Shown here in pieces: positions 53,494 through 64,000 of a stretch of 64,000 nt of DNA. Positions within the stretch are counted from its first letter, which is position 1. Each line of letters opens with the position of its first letter. Made by a program: the position numbers and the translations under genes. The notes beneath the pieces are model-generated. The model had not been told where the DNA came from, did not search any database, and saw nothing but the letters and a program-made list of their open reading frames with translations. The stretch is from Rubripirellula tenax (GTDB lineage Bacteria > Planctomycetota > Planctomycetia > Pirellulales > Pirellulaceae), in the NCBI RefSeq assembly GCF_007860125.1, contig NZ_SJPW01000001.1, forward strand, positions 1,202,104 to 1,266,103. Reading direction: 5' to 3'.

Positions 53494-55186
53494 GTCGGCG
53501 ACTGCAACAGGGTCTGAGCCTGAGTCGGCAACTGCTTCGGTTTCACCCGATCCGCTGCTGCTTTGGGACGATCGTTCGCGGCGAGGCCGGTTGGTGGTGG
53601 CGTGTTGTCCGCGAGTTCGGTCGGCGCGAGTTCGTGTGGGGATGTCCATCGCCCAGGCACACCAAATGTGCTTGGCGGCGGAGCTGGATGATGTCGTCGT
53701 CCAGCGCCACGACGAACACCTTGACCGACAACAACTGGACCAAGTCGCATGGTGGATGCAGCAAACCATTTCGCCGATGGTCGCCATCGAGTCGCTGGAC
53801 ACGCACCCATGGGCCGGCCATTTGCGGCACCAATGCGAATCGCTGATCTGTGACATCGCCGGCATCGCCCATCTGTTCGGCGGCGAAGCGGGCACGCTGG
53901 ACGCGGTCACCACGCTGTTAACATCGATGGGCTTGGCCGGTCGGTTGGCGATCGCCGATTCGGTCGGTGCGGCTTGGGCGGTCGCCCACACGCGGATCGC
54001 CAAATCGCACGCCGCCGAAGACCGCTGCTTCATCGTGCCACCGGGCGACGACCGCGCGGCGATCGAAGACCTACCCGTGACCGGACTAAGGATTGCACCG
54101 GAGACTGCCGAGACGCTCGGTCGACTGGGTGTCGAGACGATCGGCCACTTGTTACGGTTACCACGAAGCGGGATCGCGCCACGACTGGGCATCGGTTTGG
54201 TGAGGCGAATCGAGCAGGCGCTCGGTGAAGTCGACGAACCCGTCGGGGTATATCACGCCGAGGCCGAGCACAGCGAAACGTTGTCGATGGAGTATCCGAC
54301 AACGGACTCGCGAATTTTGGCCGATCGAATCGAGCGGCTAACCGACCAGGTAAGGGCGGGCTTGGCGACACGCCAGCGTGGGGCACTACGCTTAACATGT
54401 CGCCTGGATCTTTCGATCCACCCGCCACTGACCCTGGATATCGGTTTGTTCGCGCCGTCGGCCGACGCGAAACATTTAAGTGGTCTGTTGGTTCATCGTT
54501 TGGAACAAATTCGTTTGCGATCCGCTGTCGAACGGTTAACGGTTTCAGTCACGTTGACTGGTCCGCTTCGTACGGTGCAAACACCGTTGTTCGAGTCGGC
54601 GTCGCCGACCCGATCCACCTCATCCACTCACTCGCTAAGCGGTTCGTCAATCAGCCGACTGATCGATTCGCTGAGCGGTCGACTCGGGCGTAATGCCGTT
54701 GTCGAACTCAAACTGACGGGCGATCCGTTGCCCGAAAACGCTTACCAAACTTTTCCTATGGCCGGAAATCTCATCGGCGATTCGAATCGATCCGGTCGAC
54801 ACCGGCGAAGTCATGCGACTCACCGTCGTTATTCCTCATTCCATCCGTCACCGACCGACGCGATGCGCCGGCCTGTGGCCCTGCTAAAAAATCCGCTGCC
54901 TTTGTCGATCGCTTGGGCGGACTCATCATTCGCCTGCGATACGTGTCTTCCTACATTGCCCGAGCGATTGCGAATCCACGGAGTGACCCATCGCATCGTC
55001 CGCCATTGGGGACCAGAAAGAATCGAAACCGGATGGTGGAAAGGCCCTTCGATCAACCGCGACTACTACCGGATCGAGACCGATCGCAATCAGTGGTGGT
55101 GGATCTTTCGCCAAACCATTTCAAAAGTGGCCGGACAGCCATCCGACGCGACGTATCGCTGGATGCTGCACGGACATTTTTCCTAG
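53411..55186 (+). CDS. imuB: ImuB-like Y-family polymerase homologue
   Basis: This is a 591-aa Y-family DNA polymerase-like protein of the ImuB type, a non-catalytic hub that bridges the beta clamp, ImuA and DnaE2 in SOS mutagenesis. The N-terminus MKRLLCVWLPNWPIQRRRLA lacks the acidic metal ligand of active Y polymerases. The palm region ESLICDIAGIAHLFGGE and fingers-type segment MSIAQAHQMCLAAELDD are recognisable. A helix-hairpin-helix-like part (TAETLGRLGVETIGHLLRLP) is near residue 235. The little-finger and C-terminal regions follow, ending in a conserved WWWIFRQTISKVAGQ segment. ATG 53411 lies within imuA. dnaE2, which commonly follows, is absent. Confidence 0.88.
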   Translation: MKRLLCVWLPNWPIQRRRLAQPSAAEPESATATGSEPESATASVSPDPLLLWDDRSRRGRLVVACCPRVRSARVRVGMSIAQAHQMCLAAELDDVVVQRHDEHLDRQQLDQVAWWMQQTISPMVAIESLDTHPWAGHLRHQCESLICDIAGIAHLFGGEAGTLDAVTTLLTSMGLAGRLAIADSVGAAWAVAHTRIAKSHAAEDRCFIVPPGDDRAAIEDLPVTGLRIAPETAETLGRLGVETIGHLLRLPRSGIAPRLGIGLVRRIEQALGEVDEPVGVYHAEAEHSETLSMEYPTTDSRILADRIERLTDQVRAGLATRQRGALRLTCRLDLSIHPPLTLDIGLFAPSADAKHLSGLLVHRLEQIRLRSAVERLTVSVTLTGPLRTVQTPLFESASPTRSTSSTHSLSGSSISRLIDSLSGRLGRNAVVELKLTGDPLPENAYQTFPMAGNLIGDSNRSGRHRRSHATHRRYSSFHPSPTDAMRRPVALLKNPLPLSIAWADSSFACDTCLPTLPERLRIHGVTHRIVRHWGPERIETGWWKGPSINRDYYRIETDRNQWWWIFRQTISKVAGQPSDATYRWMLHGHFS

Positions 55187-55731
55187 TCAAGTGATTCTCT
55201 GCTGGCAAAGGGCATCGCCGAAGCGACCCTATGTCATCTTGTGCCTCTCATGTACTGCCCTACGGGACCAAGTTTCGTGCCTCAAGCATCAGGCGGTTGT
55301 CCGCGGAAATCAATTGGCGAACACGGTACCCCTACCTGTTCACCCACGCCCGGACAAGCAACTGCTCACCCGTGATCGGTGAGAACGCTTTGACAACGAT
55401 TATCGCCGACCGCTTTCGGTCAATCGATGCTCGCAGGTTACTTCGCGAGAAAAGAAAAGGTTTGGATGAGACGAAATTATCTTTATTTTCATATCGAACG
55501 TTTTTCACAAGATCTTAACAAAGCAAAAAACCGACTCCCAAGACCCGCCTAAGGGAAAAGATTTCGGCATCAGTAGCACCCTGGACAGCTCAACTGCCTC
55601 ATAGACATTACGCGACATTTTTGCGATTAGCCGCAATGAAAAATCAGAAACTGACCCATTTTTCACCAAAAGTCACTGCTCAGTCGCCGATTGGGGGCAA
55701 ACAACACACATCCGCCAACGCCAAATCTGGA
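55187..55731. other. convergent intergenic gap, no gene supported
   Basis: These 545 bases lie between the convergent imuB and DUF1501 genes. An open frame at 55231-55518 (95 codons) has no recognisable domain and weak start context, so I do not call it. The right part (about 55480-55620) is noticeably A/T-richer than its surroundings. I see no terminator or repeat strong enough to list. Confidence 0.5.
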
Positions 55732-57218
55732 TCAAGCCAAAATCGCCTCTACGACACGTGCCTCTTTCACGCCAGTCAGCTTTTGATTCAGGCCTTTGAA
55801 CGGGTAGCTCATCTGTTGATGATTGAAACCCATCAAATGCAGTAGCGTCGCATGCATGTCACGTACTTGCACCGGATCGACGGCGGGCGTGTAACCCACC
55901 GCATCGGTTTCGCCATGCGTGTAGCCCGATTTAACGCCCGCGCCGGCCATCCAGATCGTGAACGCGTCGGGGCTGTGATCACGCCCCATGAAAGCCATCT
56001 CTTTGCCGCCGCGATTTTCTCGCATCGGCGTCCTTCCGAATTCACCGCCCCATACGACTAGCGTGTCTTCCATCAATCCGCGACTCTTCAGGTCAGCCAA
56101 CAACGCTGCGATCGGCTGATCGGTTTGTTTGCACTTGTCGACCAGTCCGAACTCGAGTGCTTCACTTTTGCTGGATCCATGAGTGTCCCAGCCCCAATCG
56201 TAAAGCTGAACAAAGCGGACTCCGTTTTCGACCAACCGGCGTGCCAACAAGCAATTGTTAGCGAACGACTCTTTCTCGGGATCGGCGCCATAGGCCGCCA
56301 GCGTCTGCGCAGACTCGTTCTTCAGGTCCATCACCTCCGGTGCAGATGCTTGCATGCGGAACGCCATCTCGTATTGGGCGATCCGCGTCAACGTTTCGGG
56401 ATCACCGAACGATTCGTGCGAATGCCGATTCAATTCGTCTAGCGTATCCAGCACCCGTCGCCGTTCTTCGCGAGTCACTCCGTTGGGATTCGACACATTC
56501 AGCACCGGATCACCCTGCGATCGACACTGCACGCCCTGGTAAACCGATGGCAAAAAACCGGCACTCCAAAGCGCCTTCCCGACTCGCGGCAACCGCCCAC
56601 CCGATAACAGCACGATGAAACCGGGCAAGTCGGAATTCTCGGTACCCAGTCCCCACGTCACCCAAGAACCGATCGACGGCGACCCCATTTGCGAGGTCCC
56701 GGTGTGGACCATCAATTGGGCCGGCCCGTGGTTGAATTGGTCCGTCTGCATCGTCTTGATAAAACACAGATCGTCCGCGTGAGAAGCCAAGTGAGGCATC
56801 CGATCTGAGAACCACGCACCGCAGTCACCGTGCTGTCGAAAGGGGAACTGCGGTCCGAGCATCTTGGGCGTTCCGTTGATGAATGCGAACCGCTTGCCGT
56901 CCAAGAAAGATTGTGGACAGTCTTTCCCGTCAAGCATCTTCAAGTCGGGCTTGTAATCGAACAGTTCAAGCTGGCTGGGCGCACCTACCATATGCAAGTA
57001 GATGACTCGTTTGACCTTTGCCGAAAGCGGCGGTGCCAGGGGGCTGAGCGGATTGTCGCGTGCATGCTTTGGCAACACAGCAGCATCGGTCGCAGCGGAT
57101 TGCGACGCCAGCCATAACGCCCCCAAGCCGGTCGTCGAGTCTCGCAGGAAATGCCGTCGCGTTCGATCTTCCAGCGATTGACGAAAACACTGTTGCCCAA
57201 TCGTTTCTTTTCGTTTCA

Positions 57219-57222
<4 letters not shown>
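55732..57222 (-). CDS. DUF1501 domain-containing protein (third copy)
   Basis: This is a 496-aa DUF1501 protein and the last gene of the nadE operon. The Tat signal TRRHFLRDSTTGLGALWLAS begins near residue 20. Family blocks are YLHMVGAPSQLELFDYKPDL, VVWGGEFGRTPMRENRG and GRDHSPDAFTIWMAGAG. Its start overlaps the stop of the cytochrome gene (ATGATGA), and an ATG three bases further on is an alternative. It pairs with the cytochrome as in the two pairs at 1.3-9.5 kb. Confidence 0.92.
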
Positions 57223-60101
<2,879 letters not shown>

Positions 60102-60134
60102 GAAAGCTGTATTGGGACACCGTGTGAACACAGT

Positions 60135-61913
60135 CTACGTCGATTGCGATTCGAGACCGAAAACGCTGATGTCCGAGAAAAAGGCTTCACCACCTTCCGC
60201 CGCCAGTCGAAGCACCGGGGTGGATTCCGCAACGACGTCGAAACTGCCCAGCAGCTTGCCGTCGTGATAGGCAAACCATCGCTGGCCAAACTGACTCCAT
60301 TGGACGTCTTGCCAGACCGGCGATTCGGAATCTGGGGACTGATCCGCCGCATGTCCCGCGTGTTTGACCCATTCGCCATCGATGCCGGCGCGACGACCCA
60401 ATTGTGCCTCGCCGCGAGTCAGCCGCACGCACCACTGGATGGTTTCGTTTGGCGATTCGGCCTCGAATGCCAGCTGGACCTCCGCCGCGCCCGCTGTACT
60501 GGTGTCGACACGAACGCGAACGCCGCGTCCAACGGCGGGGCCACTCAATTCCGACGGCAATTCCGAAATGGGATGCGAAATCAAACCTTTGCCGGCCAGA
60601 ACTCGAGACCCTTCGGCATCTGCTCGCACGCTCCAGACGGATTGGTGATTCGTCCAACCGGCGAGGGACTGGCCATCGAACAGCGGCTGGGACCAAAGCG
60701 TCTCAATCGACCTCGGTGGCTTTACGTCGGAATTTTTCTTTGAAATCAGCAAGCCGCCGACGCCAACGATGCTTACGATCCCCGCGACCAACGCGGTGAT
60801 GACGGTTCGGCGATGGAGTCGCGACGGTACGATCGACGTGCCCGACTTGGCTACACTCGACTCCGGTGCATGCACTTGCGCATCGATGCGGCGAATCAGA
60901 GTCGCGTAGTCCGCGATGCGTTTCGACGGATCCGGTTGGATCATGTCGACGATCAACTCTCGCACAGACGTCGGCACAGTATCCGGAAACTGTTCCCAAC
61001 GCGGTGGCTCGCCAGTCACTTTGGCCAACACGAGCGAGTGAATCCGCACGGAATCGTACGGTGGTACGCCCGACAGCATCGTGAACAACGTCGCGCCGAG
61101 TGCATAGATATCCGCGCGATGGTCGACCGGATCGCCGGTCAATTGTTCCGGTGCACAATACATCGGCGTTCCAAGTGTGGCGCCGGTCACGGTCAATTGA
61201 TCGTCTTCGATACCGCCGGGGTCGTTGAAGCGAGCCAAGCCAAAATCCGCGATTTTGACCAGCGGCGCCCCGGGTGGAAGATCGTAACCGGCCGGGGCAT
61301 CGGCCAACATCAAGTTGGCCGGCTTGATGTCGCGGTGAATGATGTCGTGAGATGCGGCGTAGGCCAATCCCATCGCGGCTTGTTTGACAATCGATAAGGC
61401 GTGAGCCAGCGGCAGGCGGCCACGTTCGATTCGCGATCGCAGATCGCCGCCACGCACCCACTCCATCACCAGATAAACGCGACCGCGATGCGTTCCCGAA
61501 TCAAACGCCGAAACGATATTGGGGTGCTGCATTCGTCCGATCGCGGTGGCCTCTTTTTGAAAACGCTGCAATACACCCGACTGGGTCGACCGGGCCTGTA
61601 AAATCGCTTTGACAGCGACATCGCGACGAAGCCGTTCTTGATGCGCGCGGTAAACGACACCGAGGGCTCCTTGCCCAATCACATCCAACAATTTGTATCC
61701 CGGCGCCAAGTCCTCCGGCGACATGAAAGCTTCGGTGATCTCGATCGCCGTCGGCGACATCCAACCGCCTTCCAGTGCGATTCGCTGGGCCGGCCCGTCA
61801 CCGACCGCCAACCGCGCGGTGATTTGTGTCGCGCCGTCCTGACTGACCAGGGACCGATCCACCGCCGTGCCGACGAACTTTTCATCCGCCTCGCGATCAT
61901 TCACGGAACGCAT
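60135..61913 (-). CDS. membrane Ser/Thr protein kinase with an extracytoplasmic sensor-like domain
   Basis: This Hanks-type kinase has 592 aa from ATG 61913; an ATG at 61949 would overlap nadE further. The kinase domain (about 70-330) carries the G-loop VIGQGALGVVYRA, Lys in DVAVKAIL, catalytic loop IIHRDIKPANLM and DFGLARF, and therefore looks active. A transmembrane helix is at about 375-397 (VITALVAGIVSIVGVGGLLI). The C-terminal 200 residues (LFDGQSLAGWTNHQSVWSVR) resemble a concanavalin/DUF1080-like sugar-binding domain and would be extracytoplasmic. It overlaps nadE by 17 bases and precedes a cytochrome gene by 33. It may sense an exported sugar or envelope state, but this is inference. 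Confidence 0.9.
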   Translation of the reverse strand: MRSVNDREADEKFVGTAVDRSLVSQDGATQITARLAVGDGPAQRIALEGGWMSPTAIEITEAFMSPEDLAPGYKLLDVIGQGALGVVYRAHQERLRRDVAVKAILQARSTQSGVLQRFQKEATAIGRMQHPNIVSAFDSGTHRGRVYLVMEWVRGGDLRSRIERGRLPLAHALSIVKQAAMGLAYAASHDIIHRDIKPANLMLADAPAGYDLPPGAPLVKIADFGLARFNDPGGIEDDQLTVTGATLGTPMYCAPEQLTGDPVDHRADIYALGATLFTMLSGVPPYDSVRIHSLVLAKVTGEPPRWEQFPDTVPTSVRELIVDMIQPDPSKRIADYATLIRRIDAQVHAPESSVAKSGTSIVPSRLHRRTVITALVAGIVSIVGVGGLLISKKNSDVKPPRSIETLWSQPLFDGQSLAGWTNHQSVWSVRADAEGSRVLAGKGLISHPISELPSELSGPAVGRGVRVRVDTSTAGAAEVQLAFEAESPNETIQWCVRLTRGEAQLGRRAGIDGEWVKHAGHAADQSPDSESPVWQDVQWSQFGQRWFAYHDGKLLGSFDVVAESTPVLRLAAEGGEAFFSDISVFGLESQST

Positions 61914-63903
61914 CCGAGTCCGCGTCGCTGGGCATTCGCCAATCGCCACGCGGCGACAGACTGACCGAGCCGACTTTTGGGCCGTCGGGAACGCAGTTGC
62001 GTTTGAACTGGTTGATAAAGAATCGCTTAAAGAAACCGTCTAACGTCGTTGCAATGGTTTCTGATTCATAGGTTTGATCGAACTTCGCATGCGAAGCTAA
62101 ATACAGAATCTTGTCGCGATCAAAACCGTTGCGGACAAAGTGGTACAAGAAAAAGTCCAGCAACTCGTAGGAACCCACCGTCGCCTCGGTCGCTTGGCGG
62201 ATCGTCCCGTCCGATCGCGGCGGCAACAACTCGGGCGAGATCGGCGTGTCGGCAATTCGGTGCAGTACTTCTCGCAGCGGACCGTCGTGATCGTGGTCGG
62301 CGGCATACCGCACCAAGAAACGGACCAAAGTTTTGGGAATCGACGTGTTGACGTTGTACATCGACATGTGATCGGCGTTGTAGGTTGACCAGCCGAGTGC
62401 CTGTTCGCTCATGTCGCCCGTGCCCAGCACGAAACCGCGGCTCATCAACAGCATCGTGCGAATCCGCGCCTGAACATTCTCGAACGTCAGATCCTTGGCG
62501 TCGTCGGAAACTTGGTTCAGCGTCGATTGCAATCCGTCGACTTTGGTTTCATCGTTGATCGAGATGCCGAGCGGTGAATGCGCGAGCGATAGAAATGTGT
62601 CGAGACACAATTGACGGATATCGATCAGTTCGGGACGAATGCCGGTCAACTCGATCAACTGATCGGCGCTGGCACGGGTGTGATCCGTCGTACCAAAACC
62701 GGGCATCGTGATCCCGGCAATGTCCGTTCGCGGTTTCCCGATCGCATCACAAGCTCGGATTGCGACCAGCAGCGCTAGAGTACTGTCCAGTCCACCCGAA
62801 ACGCCGATCGACAACGTCGTATTCTTGCCCAAACGCGACAATCGCTTGATCAACCCGGCAGTCTGAATCGCAAAAATCTCGGCACAACGAGCTTCCAATT
62901 CGTCGCTTTCGTCCGGCACGAACGGGTGCGCATCTAAGTGACGCAGCAAATCCATTCGCGGCAGAGGCCCCCGATCTTCATCGACTTCGGGAAGCTCGAT
63001 CGTCACCGTACGAAAGTCTCGGTGAGCCCGAGTCATCGCATCATCGAACGATCCGATGACGCGCCGGTCGTGGGCCAGACGCTGCAGGTCAACGTCGCGC
63101 GTCACGATCGTTTCGCCGACGTGCGAGGGATCTACACCATCGCCAACACGGCGAGATTCACCCAGAATGCCGCCGTTTTCGGCGATCAAGCAATGGCCGC
63201 CGAAGACCAAATCCGAAGTGGATTCGCCTGGACCGGCCGACGAATAGACGTAAGCCGCGATGCATCGGCCCGATTGACTTCGTACCAAGTCGCGGCGCCA
63301 CGACGCTTTGCCAATCGTTTCGTTGCTGGCCGACAAATTCACCAGCACATTGGCGCCCGCGATCGCGGCGTGCGAGCTGGGCGGAATCGGTGTCCAGAAG
63401 TCCTCACAGATTTCGACCGCGATGACCGCATCACCCTGACGCACCAAAATGTCGGTTCCGAAAGGAACGTCATCCCCAAACAATTCGATCGTTTTCGGAT
63501 CGGCCCCCGTCGAAGCTCGAAAATGGCGCCCTTCATAAAACTCGCGATACGTCGGCAAGAACGTCTTCGGTATCACAGCCTCGATGTTGCCGCCTGCCAT
63601 CACCGCGGCAACGTTCATCAGCGAGTTGCCGACGACCATTGGCAATCCGACAATCACCACTTTCCGGTGCAAAGATGTGTGCGCTGCAATCTCGGCAAGT
63701 GCATCCATCGCCGATTCGATCAATGCATCCGACGCAAACAAGTCTCCGCACGTGTAACCCGTTAGACCCAGTTCGGGCAGAACGACAAGATCTGCGTCGA
63801 CCCCGTCGATCATCCGCATCGAAGCCGCGGCGTTGGCCGCCGGATTGGCAATGGACATTGCCGGCGCGGCGGCGGCGATACGAAAGAAACCGTGATTCTT
63901 CAA
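61897..63903 (-). CDS. nadE: glutamine-dependent NAD+ synthetase
   Basis: This 668-aa enzyme makes NAD+ from deamido-NAD+, ATP and glutamine. The N-terminal nitrilase-type glutaminase has Glu in [18 protein letters not shown] (near residue 45), Lys in [18 protein letters not shown] and Cys in [13 protein letters not shown]. The synthetase domain has the P-loop [33 protein letters not shown] and [17 protein letters not shown] [19 protein letters not shown] chose TTG 63903 because it gives [16 protein letters not shown], the usual N-terminus; a TTG at 63966 would add 21 residues and neither has a strong Shine-Dalgarno. It is the first gene of the operon-like set to 55732. Confidence 0.93.
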   Translation of the reverse strand: MKNHGFFRIAAAAPAMSIANPAANAAASMRMIDGVDADLVVLPELGLTGYTCGDLFASDALIESAMDALAEIAAHTSLHRKVVIVGLPMVVGNSLMNVAAVMAGGNIEAVIPKTFLPTYREFYEGRHFRASTGADPKTIELFGDDVPFGTDILVRQGDAVIAVEICEDFWTPIPPSSHAAIAGANVLVNLSASNETIGKASWRRDLVRSQSGRCIAAYVYSSAGPGESTSDLVFGGHCLIAENGGILGESRRVGDGVDPSHVGETIVTRDVDLQRLAHDRRVIGSFDDAMTRAHRDFRTVTIELPEVDEDRGPLPRMDLLRHLDAHPFVPDESDELEARCAEIFAIQTAGLIKRLSRLGKNTTLSIGVSGGLDSTLALLVAIRACDAIGKPRTDIAGITMPGFGTTDHTRASADQLIELTGIRPELIDIRQLCLDTFLSLAHSPLGISINDETKVDGLQSTLNQVSDDAKDLTFENVQARIRTMLLMSRGFVLGTGDMSEQALGWSTYNADHMSMYNVNTSIPKTLVRFLVRYAADHDHDGPLREVLHRIADTPISPELLPPRSDGTIRQATEATVGSYELLDFFLYHFVRNGFDRDKILYLASHAKFDQTYESETIATTLDGFFKRFFINQFKRNCVPDGPKVGSVSLSPRGDWRMPSDADSDAFRE

Positions 63904-64000
63904 GGGACCGAGTTCTGGGGTTAAATGGCGTAAGGAATGGGATTCGGCCGAAAAGTTTCGAAGCAAGCGATGTTAAAAGTCATCGGATTTGCGATAGGCC

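Noticed and set aside
55231-55518. 95-codon open frame after imuB
   Set aside because: No domain, weak start and no similarity to DnaE2 or other expected neighbours.

Overview
The window looks like a chromosomal segment of a planctomycete, most likely a Rhodopirellula-type member of the Pirellulaceae. The evidence is family content: three PSCyt1/DUF1549/DUF1553 cytochrome genes each paired with a DUF1501 gene, a sulfatase, a giant secreted protein with the planctomycete N-terminal LEGRRVLA motif and dockerin repeats, PEP-CTERM proteins, and a NatB-type ABC permease fused to a CPBP protease. No taxonomic computation was possible; this is inference from gene content.

Layout. 1-11.1 kb: rpsB (minus), two tandem cytochrome/DUF1501 pairs (plus), and a membrane class III nucleotide cyclase (minus). 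11.4-17.8 kb: a GAF-domain protein, then a repeat-rich accessory zone. It holds a REP-associated tyrosine transposase (RAYT) gene split by a 5-bp tandem duplication, two PEP-CTERM genes, an orphan gene, a PepSY membrane-protein gene cut off by a repeat, and three copies of a dispersed repeat of about 276 bp. 17.8-23.5 kb: a 1,872-residue surface or secreted protein with Ig-like, Calx-beta and dockerin repeats, directly abutted by tRNA-Arg(UCU). 23.6-31.4 kb: homoserine dehydrogenase, an ABC exporter pair, a Tat-exported sugar isomerase-like protein overlapping rsmH, and two unknown proteins. 31.5-36.2 kb: a Gly-rich EF-hand protein divergent from a sulfatase, YqgE and a metallophosphatase.

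36.3-44.0 kb (minus): a tightly coupled Mrp-type cation/proton antiporter operon in the order E-F-G-(MbhD/E)-B-C-D-D-small-D. This order matches the antiporter half of archaeal Mbh/Mrp complexes and carries three antiporter-like D subunits. 44.1-51.4 kb (minus): carA, opgG, three oxidoreductases and hflX, which appears to start at an AUC codon. 51.6-55.2 kb (plus): a small unknown protein and the imuA-imuB mutasome genes without dnaE2; a palindromic repeat is translated inside imuA. 55.7-63.9 kb (minus): an apparent operon of nadE, a Ser/Thr kinase, a cytochrome gene and a DUF1501 gene.

The most unusual signal is repeat biology. RAYT end repeats supply the C-terminal tail and stop codon of a PEP-CTERM protein. 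A 276-bp family with inverted ends, a conserved hairpin and a length-variable CAGTCGTTCCC tail has broken a gene. A separate G/C-rich palindrome is read through in imuA. I saw no CRISPR array, prophage or rRNA operon.
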